DNA from: Xiphophorus maculatus
Taxonomy: Eukaryota > Chordata > Actinopteri > Cyprinodontiformes > Poeciliidae
Direction of reading: 5' to 3'
Assembly (NCBI RefSeq): GCF_002775205.1
Contig: NC_036447.1
Location: 17,032,501-17,096,500 of the forward strand
Length of the DNA: 64,000 bases
Positions 1-33,200 of the stretch are shown here, piece by piece; the first letter of the stretch is position 1; every line of letters starts with the position of its first letter. A model generated the notes under the pieces. That model worked only from the letters and a program-made list of their open reading frames with translations. It was not told the origin of the DNA and made no database searches. Both the position numbers and the translations under genes were made by a program.

Positions 1-199
1 TTTACGGTTAGCTTTTCTTGGCTACTTGCTCCTGCTACATGGCCAGCTAGCGTTACGAAGCTAACAGTCGTTAGCCGCGGAGCCGGGGGTGAAGTGAAGA
101 GCCGAAGGGAGCGGAATGGCAAGAATTCACACCGGTTCCCCTTCCAGGAGAGATCACGACTGAAAAAAGTAAACATTTACTCTTCGCCCAGAATCACCG
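1..199 (+). other. sec14l1: sec14l1 noncoding exon 1 (5' UTR), partial at window edge
   Basis: This GC-richer stretch ends at a good splice donor (ACCG|GTACGT, GT at 200) and lies upstream of the first sec14l1 coding exon, whose acceptor is at 3244. I infer it is the untranslated first exon. It holds two short upstream ORFs, ATG at 39 (3 codons) and ATG at 116 (15 codons, stop 161-163), neither joined to the main frame. The transcription start may lie before the window. No TATA box is evident. No cDNA was available to confirm it. Confidence 0.55.
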
Positions 200-1532
200 G
201 TACGTACATGCTGTGAAAGCTGTGCGAAGCTAATGTCTAGTTGTGAAGTTAGTGTTAGCTTGCGGGCTAGTCTCAGTCAGTTTGAACTGTTTTATGTTAG
301 CTAATGCGAGCGGGGTTTTGACCTATTTAATGTGATAATTATAGGTATGATGCCATTTACTAAGTATTTTCAGGAAGTCTACCTCTTACATGATTTTGAA
401 ACGTCACAATAGTTAATAGATATGGTCAAATCTCGATATTATTAATAGACGAAGGGAAATTGCGTGAAAAGCTGAATTTCCCCCTTTAAAAATCCCGTCA
501 GTGACAGAGCGGAACATTTTAACAATAATGTACCACTGCATTGATCTGCATTGTGCCACACATTTAGCTGCGTCAATTCTAATTTAGGCGCCAATAGTGC
601 TCTAATTTCAGTTTTTGTTTGTAGCTCTTTTAAAACGGGTTTAGTCCTCAATTCGGTTAAACCTGTTCGAACACAACAACCGGTTTCTGCTACACAAAGT
701 AAAACCAGATCAAAACATTACCCGAAAACGTATCAGGATAGAGCTTCAGGTATGAAACTCATCGTTTTTGAGGAAAGATCTGTCCTGAAAACAGCTTTTT
801 TTTAACCTGCTGATCTTCTGTGTTTTCTAAATGAGGAGAAAAAAATATATATCCATCCATCCATTCCTCCTTTTTAATTTGGGCTCCGGCCTTCTAAATT
901 GTTTAGTTTGCACATTTGTTACTCGACCTTTGCTAGTTTGTCTCCCCCTTTGGGACCTGCTCTTCAACATTTTGTCCCATCCAAATTAAAAGTGATACAT
1001 GTAAACAAACCATTTTCTTTCCAGGAACACAAACCATTGCGTAATAATTTATTTTTATTTTTATTGTTGAGATAATTGAGTCAATAAAAATGCCCAATTC
1101 TCACATTTCACTTTAGTGTCTTTTGGTTTCCAAGGGCTTGTTTTGTTGCACCTATTTCTATTTATTTGGGTTCTGACCTGCGTTTGGGGCATACTTAATG
1201 GTGATGAGGCAAAATGACCAGTATTTACACATTTATAGCAACTTTAATTGACTATTTCTTTATAGTAGTGGTCCTTTCTCTCTAAATGGCTTGTAGTTTT
1301 GTTTTGTTTTTTACCTCTACAACAACCCTATTTTTCTATTCTTAAATGTTGCAAGTGAACACCAGGACAAGTAAGGAAAACATTTTCCTGAGAATGTTTG
1401 CACTGTCACTATTTTGTCATTGTCCTGTTTCTAAAACAACAAAAGTCATGTTACCGTTTACTCTTTGGTCAAGCTTTGCAATGTGGCGTGGCAAGCATAC
1501 AACTCCAGCTACTCGGTCTGCACGACATCGCC

Positions 1533-1957
1533 TTAAAGCTGCAGTATGTAACTTTAATAAAGAGTATGGTGATTTTTTATATTTTTTTACATATTTGTGA
1601 AAACTGTCATCATGTCGTGACAGATCATCTGTGAAAAGATCGATCTCCAACACCTCCTCCCTGAGCTATTATTTTGCGGCGATCAAAAATAACCAACCAT
1701 AGGTAGAAGGAAGGTCTTAACGCTGTCACTCAACCTCATGTACTTGCTGCCAAATGGGCGAATGGTAGAAATTGTGATTGACAATCTCATGCACTGATTG
1801 GTTGTTTCTAGTTAGCACTTGAAGCACAGGGAGAAACCAGAGGAGCTCGTTTTTTTCCCCACACAGATTGTCTGTCTCATACCATACTGTCATGACATAG
1901 TGACGGTGTCAACAAATATGTAAAAAAAAATGTGTGTAAAACTTACACACTGCAGCA
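1533..1957. mobile_element. MITE-like element with GCTGCAGTATGTAAC-type ends
   Basis: The left end (GCTGCAGTATGTAACTTTA near 1538) is inverted at the right end (AAACTTACACACTGCAG, ending near 1955). The interior has no ORF. The ends match a MITE type I recognise as common in teleost genomes. The right terminus has decayed and I see no clear target duplication. Confidence 0.5.
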
Positions 1958-3271
1958 GTCTTGATAGAAGGCTATGAAAATATGTAGATAATATTACCTT
2001 TATTTTATGGTGCAGGTTCATCCTCAGATTATTTGGATTATCAGCATATTTAAAATGTCCATGCAAAAGTAGGAATGTGGCAGTAGATATAAAAATGTTA
2101 TGTAAAGAACTGAATATTAAAATGTGCTTACTGAGGTGTTTATTAAGTCATACTGAGATCTTGTATTGCTGTTTTCAAAGTTGCTGACAGATCCTGAATC
2201 ATGACGGTAACTATAAGTGGCAGAAGTAATCAGCTGTTTAAAGTGGTACTGAGGAGGTCTGATAGTATTTAGTCTTAGCTTCGTTTTAGTCTGGCTGTCC
2301 TCATCTACACTGGCCCAGAGGAGCAAAGCATAACAAAATGGGACAAAAAAAAGCTAAACCAAGAGTCAAATTTACCTGAGTTTGAATTGATACACAAAAA
2401 AACATGTAGGAAAGAAAACAAGATTATAAGATTGCATTGTTGTTGTGTTTTGCACCTCTGAGCAGCTGTGCTAATCTCTTGAAAGTTACCTCATACTCCT
2501 TCCTGCAGACATGTACCCGCACTATACTTACAGTTAAAAACAAGCACCGGCTTGTTGAGCAAAATCCCAGCACATGATACTCCAGCCATCATGTGCTGGT
2601 CTGAGTGAGTACAGGCTGAGTGAAGGAAATAAATCCTTTCACATCACATTGTCTTTGCTTCATTAAAAAGAAAAAAAAATCACTCTCAGTATTAAGCTTC
2701 TTATCCTTCAGCATCTAGAACATTCTGTTACAGCGGTTTTCCATTTATTTTAGCCTCTTGTCTGGGGTTGTTGAACAGAGGCCAGCATGTGGTTTGTGTT
2801 GCTTGTGTTTGAAAGAACAAGTGGCACCTGCTTTCTAAATGATTTCATGAGCTCCAGTCATGCGTTGCTGAGAAAGGAGCTTTGACAGGGTGCAGCTGAG
2901 AGCAGTCTAGTTTATCCCCAGTAGCTTGCAGTGACACAGTTTTCTAATGAATGAGAGGGATGTGCTGCGGCCACTGATCATCCGGATCCTTGGTCTCAGC
3001 TCGGGGACAATTGCCTTCTGCAGCTCCATAACTATACTTTTATTAGCATTTTGCTTTCAAGAACTCTGAACCACACAACTCAAAACACACCCCTCTTTTA
3101 GTTACGTGTGCACTAGTCTGTTTTCTTATAGTGCTGTATGTAAATTTTTTTGACCATCAGAAATAACCCCACTCCTTTTAAATATCAAATGGCTTTTATA
3201 AATGTTTTGTCTTTGCTAACTGGTGGTTTCTACTTTCTGTCCAGGTTGTTGGTGTTCTTGTAATTCCCATC

Positions 3272-24689
<21,418 letters not shown>

Positions 24690-26552
24690 AAACCAGCAGC
24701 TCTGGACCCTGAGCCCCCCTCACTCCACAGCCTTTATCATCATCGTGGAAATCTCCTCCTCCCCTATGTTCCCTCTCATCTTTGGACTCTATCGCACAAA
24801 TAAAAGATGAAGAGTTCTGAAACCGAGGCAAAAAAAAACAACAAAAAACTGAAAGATTTAAAGGGCTGATTTTTGCACATAGGTCATATATTTTGGTGTT
24901 GGACCATTCACAGGAGGTTTGCTTGGAGGTCAGCGGGTGAAGCTCTGTGGAAGTGGAAAGAAGCAATATTTTCATCCCATTGGTTGGGAGAGAGACACTG
25001 GAAGGCGCTGTTACATTTATGCATTCACTTTAGCAGCCACTTAACGCAGTACTGAGACGACTCATACCTCACTCATACTGTTACATTAAAACACACAGAT
25101 GTTTATGACGTGCACAAATGAAACGTTTGCCACATTGTTACTGGAAAAGGGGGTTTGTGTTACTAGTTAGTTGTTTTATAGGTCAAATGTTGGTGGTTTA
25201 AGCATCCTAACAGACCTGACTCCAACATCCACTGCTAATGAAGTTCGCAGTGCCATTGCTGACAAATTTCTACACTTAAAGGAGAAACTTTCCCACCTTG
25301 AGGAGCGGTTGGATATTAGACCCAGGTCTGCTAGCAGCAATAACACAGGTTGGACTTTCTAATGTGCAAAATATTTATATTTATTATTTAGATGCATGTG
25401 GAGTAGTGTACAAGCAGACAAAAAGAAAATAACCATCACTAACATCACTTCTACATTTTGTTAGAGAGGTTTGCTTCTGTCTGCACCAACGTGGAACTCG
25501 GAACAAGGAACGATGCCTCATCTGTGATTGGTGAATGTACCGCTGTCTGCTAAGCCAATGATATTCCAGAGTTGGAAGAGCGTTCCACTTCTTCGGTGGT
25601 GTGGATTTCGAGAGTGCAGATATAAGATGATGACATGAACTGTGTTACTGTACGTGTGTTGGTTTGTGACTGTGCTGTGGAAACGATTACAGAATGGGTG
25701 CATTTCTGCATGCACCCGGGGGTTTACTGACTTATTATTTAAGAATTTAAGAGAGCCATTTTTAAGAGCCATGTGTCCATAAATACCATTTTAGCCTTTG
25801 TAAACATCACTTAGAAATGTATCTGCTATTTTCAAGGTGACCACTGGCACATTTCAAAATGCATCACTTCCATGAAACAGTTTTTGATACCGTTTACATC
25901 ATTATATATTTAAAAAAAGAAAAAAAAAAAAGATTTGGTGGAAATTTGCTTCCTGAATATAGCCGTTTTTGATATCCATAACTGCTCATTTGTAACTAAT
26001 GGTAAAGGTCAACGGTTGTTTAAACGACATTAAATGCAATAAGTTGAGGAAAAGGATCTTTTGTGAATGAGGAAGTGTGTGTGATGGTGTAAAATAATGA
26101 ATGTTTGCTGTAAAGTGGAGGAAATATATCTAATAAAATGTTTAACACTTTTTGACCCGGTAAGCAAATATTTCCCTGCTCTTGTCTAGTTGCACTTTGA
26201 GAGCTGATGTTCTAATCTTAGAAATTTCCTTTCTATTTTCCTTCTGTGTGCTTTTGTTTTGGTTCATCATTGGACCTCGGCTTAAGTCCAGTATGAAGAA
26301 GTGTGTTCATACCGGATGCCAGGTCTCCGTGCTTTGCTGATGCTTTTCATCCAGATCTCAGTCATAAACGAGGGCTATATAACTGTTTGTCTCGGTTGTT
26401 CGACACGATTCTGTCTCCCTGCTTCCTTTGCTGACACCACTGCATATCTTCTCTGTACCTCCATGTAGGAAACTGTACTTTAAAAAAGGAAGAAAAAAAA
26501 CCTGCTGTGGATGAATGAGAACATGTCGCCTTTAAGTTTTGAAGTCAATAAA
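24690..26552 (+). other. sec14l1: sec14l1 3' UTR with polyadenylation signals
   Basis: This region follows the stop codon. AATAAA hexamers occur at 26132-26137 and 26547-26552; the second is the likelier main end. An AU-rich tract (ATATTTATATTTATTATTT) lies near 25370, a common mRNA-stability motif. The possible alternative exon lies within it. Confidence 0.6.
25182..25362 (+). CDS. sec14l1: Possible alternative terminal coding exon of sec14l1
   Basis: The usual stop is embedded in a donor-like sequence: TCCAG|GTAGAA, GT at 24686. A plausible acceptor (GTTGTTTTATAG) ends at 25181 and opens a frame of about 60 codons to a TAA at 25360-25362. Phase fits exactly (AG|G), so splicing 24685 to 25182 would replace the terminal Arg-stop with about 60 residues, giving roughly 786 aa. 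The extension contains a charged helix (EVRSAIADKFLHLKEKL) that looks coiled-coil-forming. I do not recognise it as a known domain. It could instead be a chance frame in the 3' UTR. A second donor-like CAG|GTTGGA sits at 25349. Confidence 0.4.
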
Positions 26553-28729
26553 CTTGAATTATGGAAAAATTTGAAGAACTTACTGGTCTTCATAATGTTT
26601 AAATTAGCTGAAAGCTCTCATTTGCTTTAGACCCCTTCTCTCATGTTGTTTCCTTGAAATCAAAGTTTTATCAACATGCAGGAAAATATATCTTCATTCA
26701 TCTGGTCTCGCTGTATGTTTTACAGTTTTGAGAATATCTTTTTCAACGAAAGTTTAGTTCATCTTCTGGGAGCTGCAACTGGATTGAAGTTCCAACAATT
26801 GAACCCAGCTCACCTAAAGCCCAAAGGATGGAACCTGCTCCAGGTATGGCTTGCTGTTCCTGCACTTGTGCCATTACTGGGAACCAGTACACTTATGTTA
26901 CACCAGATGATCCAAACAAACCGTCAAACTGAGAGGAGTGCCAACATGCACCTGCTACTACATTGACAAGTTCTCTGGACCAAAACCCTGTTCAGATCCA
27001 AATGCTTCCAAAAGCCTAATGTTTGTTTGTTTTCAGGTTTGCATGTAAAACCCCAGATAATCGCCCAGCCTTCCACATGCACAGTACTAAAACCACCAGC
27101 AAAACACTTAAGATGTCCACAAACTCTACTAATAAGTAGTCCTCTAAAAATCTAATCCCTCCAAGAGTTCCTCCAGTCAACAGGCGTAAAGCTTTCCTGT
27201 ACAATCCAAGGCAGAAAAGATATTTGGCTCCATGTGGCTCCTGGAACCAATCCCAATAAAAAAAAAAAGGCACATTAAGCTCCAGTTGGGTAAAGAACTT
27301 TAAAAAAAACAGTTTTAAATGAAGGAAAGCAGTTTGACAGGAAGTGAAAGCTATTTATCCTTTTCGAAACTGGATGGTTCCTTCCGCTGAAAAACAATTA
27401 GGCAACGACTTCCTCATGTCTGTATCACGAAGTGGAAAGAGGAATGCCAGAAGCACACACAAGATTTTTCCATTTGATTTGACTGATTTGTTCTCTACAG
27501 GAATTGTAAGCTGAGTATTCTGGGGAGGGGGGGGGGCGTTCTCATAGCAACACAATCTGTTGAAACTGCTCATTTTAAATTGTGTATGTGTCCCAATAAT
27601 GCGACCTGGAAAATGTCAATTATTTGTTCCGCTTATTAAATAAAAAATAGAAAACTAACCCCACTCAGGCTGTGCCTTGTCAGGGTGAGTGGGCTTTCTA
27701 CTAAGTCAGCTCAGCTGTATTTTTGCCGCCTTCTCACTTTTAATCAGAGTGAAAAGAAAGCAACTCAAACCTACTATCTTTATCAGGTGTTAATTGAATA
27801 AAATAAACTTATTCTAAGAGCGACTACATCGACTTTACCATTTTGTATTATAATTTATGTAGTGTAACTTTTGTTGTGGTAACTTGCATACTTAAGACTA
27901 CATTATATCAAACAATGTTAATGTCAGACTTGAAGCCATAGGTGTTTTTTGTTTTTGTTTTTTTTTACTCTTTCTGCATAAAATCGCTTGGTGCCCATCT
28001 AAATGTATAGCTAAACAAAATCAGATCACATGCTCCACAAAAATATCATTATTTTTAAGCTCAACCGGGATATAGAACTCGTTATCTTCCTTCCTGGATT
28101 TCACAGACAAAAACTTACCTATCATAAATCCAACTTAAAATGTCTGTTATCATTATAACCAAAACACATAATTATGCATCCAAGTATGCTGAACAAAAAA
28201 GAAAAATCGTTGTGCTTCCGTATTGTCACCACCAGAGGGGAGTTGATGACTGTGTTATTCGGTGGCTGCGCTCTTGCCTGCAGTTTCCACATTGGCTCCA
28301 TGTTTCAGTCACTTACAGCTTTAACTTTCAGAATTAAATTACTGTAAACTGCTCAGATGTTTATTTTGACAAATTAGTAATGATAACTGTAAAATCATAT
28401 TATTGGGGTCAGATGGTGAGCTTTTTAAATATCCAGCTTCTCAAGATTCCTATGCAGTCAACAATATTGGAGTTCACTTTTATTATTATACAGATGTATA
28501 TAAGCGTCACTATTGGAAAAATTCTTCGGTTTCCAAATTCATTACTTAATCCATTTTCTAAAGGGACAACATAATTTCTAACAATTAATGTTTTCACATG
28601 AATTCATGTTTATTTGATTTCCACTATCATTGATTTTCACATTGTGCTTACACTTCAACATTTGAACCCTCGGAGTTGCGTTCAAATCAGGACATCGGCT
28701 TAGATAATGCTGCCAACAACTTAACGTTC

Positions 28730-29240
28730 TCTTTCTTTCTCTCTCTCTCTATCTATCTCTCTCACTCTCTTTCTCCTGCTATTAACTTTTTACTTTTCTG
28801 TAACTTAATTCTTCTACATGAGTTCTGTTTCTGTGTATCAGCTCTGTCTTCTCAAACCCCCCAGTCGGTCGTTGCGTTTGGCCTGAACCGAGTCAGGTTC
28901 TGCTGGAGGTTTCTTCCTGTTAAAGAGGAGATTTCCTCTCCACTGTCGCTGCATGCATCATCGGTATGAGAGATTGCCATAAAGTCAACGACTCAATGCA
29001 AGCGGTTGTCCATTGTCACTACATGCTCGTCCAGGAGGAGTGGATGCCGCAGGTCAATGGCTCGATGCAACCTGCTGGGCTTCCTTAGATAGAAACTTTG
29101 AGTAATTAATTGAGCTTTTTGTGCCGTTTCATAATTGCATCAGTTGGACTGTATGTATGATTGGATTTAAATAATTTCTGTAAAGTACCTCAAGATGATA
29201 CTTGCTGTGAATTTTAGTGCTTTATAGATAAACTGGATTG
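28730..29240. repeat. Dispersed teleost repeat with (CT)n start
   Basis: It begins with a CT/TATC microsatellite and contains TCTGCTGGAGGTTTCTTCCT and a terminal GGATTGAATTAAATT, phrases typical of a widespread fish interspersed repeat. There is no intact ORF. Borders are approximate. Confidence 0.5.
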
Positions 29241-29319
29241 AATTAAATTGTGGATCAATGTGCCATCAGGCGTTGGTAGGACACCCTGCAGGTGTGAACA
29301 AGCTGAGAGAAGAATGAGA

Positions 29320-29335
29320 ACAGGAAGTGGTTTTG
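29320..29335 (+). promoter_or_regulatory. Candidate ETS/RUNX composite site upstream of rasal3
   Basis: The sequence ACAGGAAGTGGTTTTG joins an ETS core (GGAA) to a RUNX-like GTGGTTT, fitting the RGGAWGTGG composite known from T-cell enhancers. It lies 0.9 kb before the start codon. Such motifs also occur by chance. Confidence 0.3.
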
Positions 29336-30172
29336 TGACTCTGACACACTGACAGGAAGCACAGGCTTGCTTTCACAGGAAATTGATTTTAACAGTCAAC
29401 AGTCCATAAAACGCCCACAGGTAACCTCTGACAATTACGCAGAGGTGAATACTGATAGAGCCAATACACATCAGATTATGTGTAAACCTTTTTTTGAATT
29501 CATTTTCTTAAGTATTTTACTTCAAGTGTGAAGTGTGTTGATATAAATGTCATCAAGCTCAAGAACCTGTTGAGTAAAAACATGCAAAGCCACATTTCCT
29601 CACACCGCTGTGCCACAACAGACAACTCAAAATCTGTCAAAACTTCACCTTACAGAAAAAACCGTGAACTACCTTTCACAGCCTGACTGTGGACCTCATT
29701 CTCAAAATAGCAACCATTGCTTTTTTCTTCTTTTTTTTTTACTCTGAAACAAATAAAAAACTGTATTTCAGTTTGTCATAGTTAATGGAGATGACTCTGT
29801 TATTTAAAAACATTACATTAAAGCAGAACAGGAAGCGAGGGAGGGAAGTTTGTTTTTATTCAAAACATTAACAGCAGACAAAAATAGCAGGATTTTGTGT
29901 AAAAAGGTGAAGTTCTCAGTGGCACTCAATGAGGAAGCAAACGGCACACGCAGCAGAGGAGTTTGGGTCCTGCAGCAGAGCAACCGCAAGCGGAGCAGCT
30001 CTGCGACTGTTGTTGCCGGATAACGTTTTTTTTTGTAACGAGACAGGAAACGAGACAAGCACTGAGACTGAACCAGGGAGGACTACTTTGCCTGTGTAAG
30101 CAAAAATAAATAATTTTTACAAAAAATCTTGAAGATAGCAGTAACTCAGAAAGGACGTTGGAGAAACCTCCT

Positions 30173-30235
30173 ATGAAGGCAGTTAATGCAGCTTTAAATT
30201 GGAGAGAAGTTCTGCAGCAGGCAAGTCAAATCTGA
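30173..30235 (+). other. Upstream ORF ending 1 nt before the rasal3 start
   Basis: An ATG at 30173 opens a 20-codon frame whose TGA (30233-30235) is followed by one base and then the rasal3 ATG (30237). If both are on the mRNA, the spacing is close enough for re-initiation or for repression of the main ORF. Confidence 0.5.
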
Positions 30236-30236
30236 A

Positions 30237-33200
30237 ATGGGCACCGAGGAGAAAGATTCAGAGCATGCAGCTCATCCTCTATCAAAGGAGCAGGGGTCAC
30301 CAGAGAAGGAAAAGGAGACTCCTGTCGAGCATCCTCAACTGTCTGAGACCGCCGATCCCCTCAACACGTACAAGTGGCACACCGGCTCCAAGGGAACGCT
30401 CAATGAGCCGAGAGAAGAGGGAGACGGGGCTGCAGCCACCTCCACGTCCACTATCGACAAGATCCAGAAGGCCTCCAGCAACAAGTGGAGCAAGATGCAA
30501 AACTGGCGCAAAGCCCTGAGTGAGGATCCTGGGGACAAAAATTCAACAGGTGGGAAAAGTGGAGAGACAACCAAGGTTGAGAAAGGTGCCGGGGCCACCA
30601 GGAAGAACCCATTCAGGAGGGCTCTGTCGGAGCCTCCTGGATCTCTTTTTGCAGCTTTAACGCCTTCCTCCAGCTCCGCCAGCTCAGCCCAGCCAGCTTC
30701 ATCATCGGCTGCCCCAGAGGCTGCAGGGGCCTCCTCCAGTGACCCCTCGTCGAAAGGAAGTGGGGGGACGATCTTCAAAAAATACCTGTGGAACGTGACC
30801 CAGAAGCTCAAGAGGCCGAGGCTGCAGAGCCGCAACAGCGAGCACGCGTTGCTTCCAGGTAACAACACATGATCTGAGTCTGTGACAAAGGTATTTAAAG
30901 AAAAATCACTCTGTGCTGAGTTTCACGTTTAAGATGATGAAGCAACTTTAAATGATTAGGTTGCATGGGACTTTGTCTCTACAAAAGTGGATTTTCCCAC
31001 GTAAAAGTGCGTCCGGCTCTAAAAAGTTCACCACATGTGGCGAGACTATGATTTCCTGTTACATTTCAGATGTTCTTTTGGCACAAAGGTGTGGTATGTG
31101 AGACCTCTTTTCACAAAACCATATCAGGTTCATATTTAACCACTGAGCTGACATGGTGAGAAGACTCATTTAAGGGTGAGAAGCTTCACTTAAGGGTGAG
31201 AAGGAACTTCAAAACAAACGTTACTGAAAAAGAGTGGCTGGCACTATTACTGTAAACTTAGCTGACTTTAAAAATGGAAGTCATTAATTCAGAAATGGCA
31301 CAAGCTGGAAATATTATTAACTTACTTTGAAATGAAAGGATACTCCATAAAAAAAATAGAGTGGCTTCTTTTAATAATGACTATTGGACTGTTTTGTATG
31401 TACAAAAAAAGTGGAAGATTGAAAATATTCCAGAAGTGAATCACATTAATCAGTGATGCATTGAGCAGAAACATGCAGCAAAAATAATTACAAAATATAT
31501 TCTAATTTTGGTCAATTTTGAGTCAACGTTAGTGGATTCAAAAATGTGTCAACTATTTGAACTTGCAGCTCTAGCATGAAGGGCATCCCGGGTGAGCTGA
31601 TCACTGTGGACCCAACCCCCCATCATGCTCCGCCTCCCAGGCCACGCCCTCAACTACGACATTATTGTCGCCTCAGAGTCCAGAATAAAATGGCTCATCT
31701 TGGTGGTGTATTAATTATCCCAGCCTAAAAATAATATAAGTCTTTGTCTGCCAAAATACATCCTGGCCCTGTGCACAAAGAAAATCCAAGAATAATAATA
31801 ATATAGAAAACTTTGTACAGTGCTTTCAGTCAAAGGACTGGCAGGAGAGTTCACATACAATGAAAAAACAATTATAGATGCAATCAATAAAAGTAATAAT
31901 AAAATCATTCAAATAACATCAGAGATTAAAGTAAAAAAACAAACAAAAAAAAACAACGTAAAATCAAAATAAAAAACAATGAGTGCAAGGATGAAACATA
32001 ATGGTGATGTTATAAAGATAAATGAAGCATAAAGCAGAACACAATTCAAAGTTACATCCTGTAATAAGCAGCAGATGTTTAATTTTGAGTTAAAGTCACT
32101 GAACATCAAGCACACACAGTGTAATGTGAATGCAATATGTTTTTATTTCAAAATATATGAATGTTTTTTATTTTTTTAAAAAGCTTGTTTGCACTGAAAC
32201 GTTTGCTCCTTGCTATTGTCAAAGGTTATGAATTTGTATTTTGCATTTAAAATAAGATCCTCTCTGTTGGATGGAGCCTGATTACAGTATTTGCCCAGTC
32301 CTGATACAGATGATGCCCAGAGAGAGGAAGTAACGATGTCCAGTTTACTAACACATCGTGAAATACAAGAACCTTCATAAATTTCTTTTTTGTTTGTTTG
32401 TCCAGTTTTGCACTGCTGTGAAAGTTCAGATGTCAGTATTACATGTTGCTTTTTAATTTTCCTTTGTAACTACCATTGACAGAACTTGATAAAAAAAATT
32501 ACATTTATACTTTATCAGCAAAAACATTCTTTGTAAAATTAAATCTAACCAATGATCCTGACGCTCAGCATCAATCCCTTTAGCAAAATTAATTTCACAC
32601 AAATAGTTTGTGCGAATTTGTTTAAGCTCATTTACAACATAATATATGAAAATGTCTGTATATGGAATATACTGTACATTATAGTATTACATCATCAACA
32701 TGGAAAACATAAAAGGAGTCTATGCTTGATGTATTTCTTATTTCCGACAGCTATTAGGCCTTCTTTACACTGGACTGACACGGCACTTTAATAATACAAA
32801 TTAGCCAGAATGTGCCTGGTTTCTGCAAGGCTCTAGAGAGGCAACAAACATCTGTGTTAGGATCGTGGGTGTTAATTATGCTGCTGGCAGCGTTATTGGT
32901 TCCAGGTTTAGTAGAGAGGAGCAACAGCTTGTGTCATCAGAGAATTTGAAGGAGAAGTAACGCTGATTTCAAGGCTACAACCTATTAAAACACACTTTGA
33001 GCTGCCAAACTAAATAGACTAATTAACTTTAACTATTGTCTAACTATTCTAGCTGGAACAAAAGGATCATATAAAACAAAAACAAAAAACAATGAACAAA
33101 AGATAATAAAATAAAATATTACACTATGATGTAGCCCATTTGACATAGGCATCTGTAAGTGTTAGACTCCCCATGACAATGGCCCCAGGCTAGAGAGAAC

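Larger units (their letters stand above)
26553..30172. other. Intergenic region between sec14l1 and rasal3
   Basis: I see no supported gene on either strand. The region includes a (CT)n-rich block and dispersed repeat at about 28670-29240 and a G-rich run near 27521-27537. Its right end should contain the rasal3 promoter, but I cannot place the start site; no convincing TATA box was found. Confidence 0.6.

Noticed and set aside
27016-27273. 85-codon minus-strand hydrophobic frame
   Set aside because: It has a membrane-like stretch but no recognisable family and no upstream exon; a random frame is likelier.
30335-30868. 177-codon minus-strand frame opposite rasal3 exon 1
   Set aside because: It is opposite a low-complexity coding exon with matching base bias; likely a shadow.
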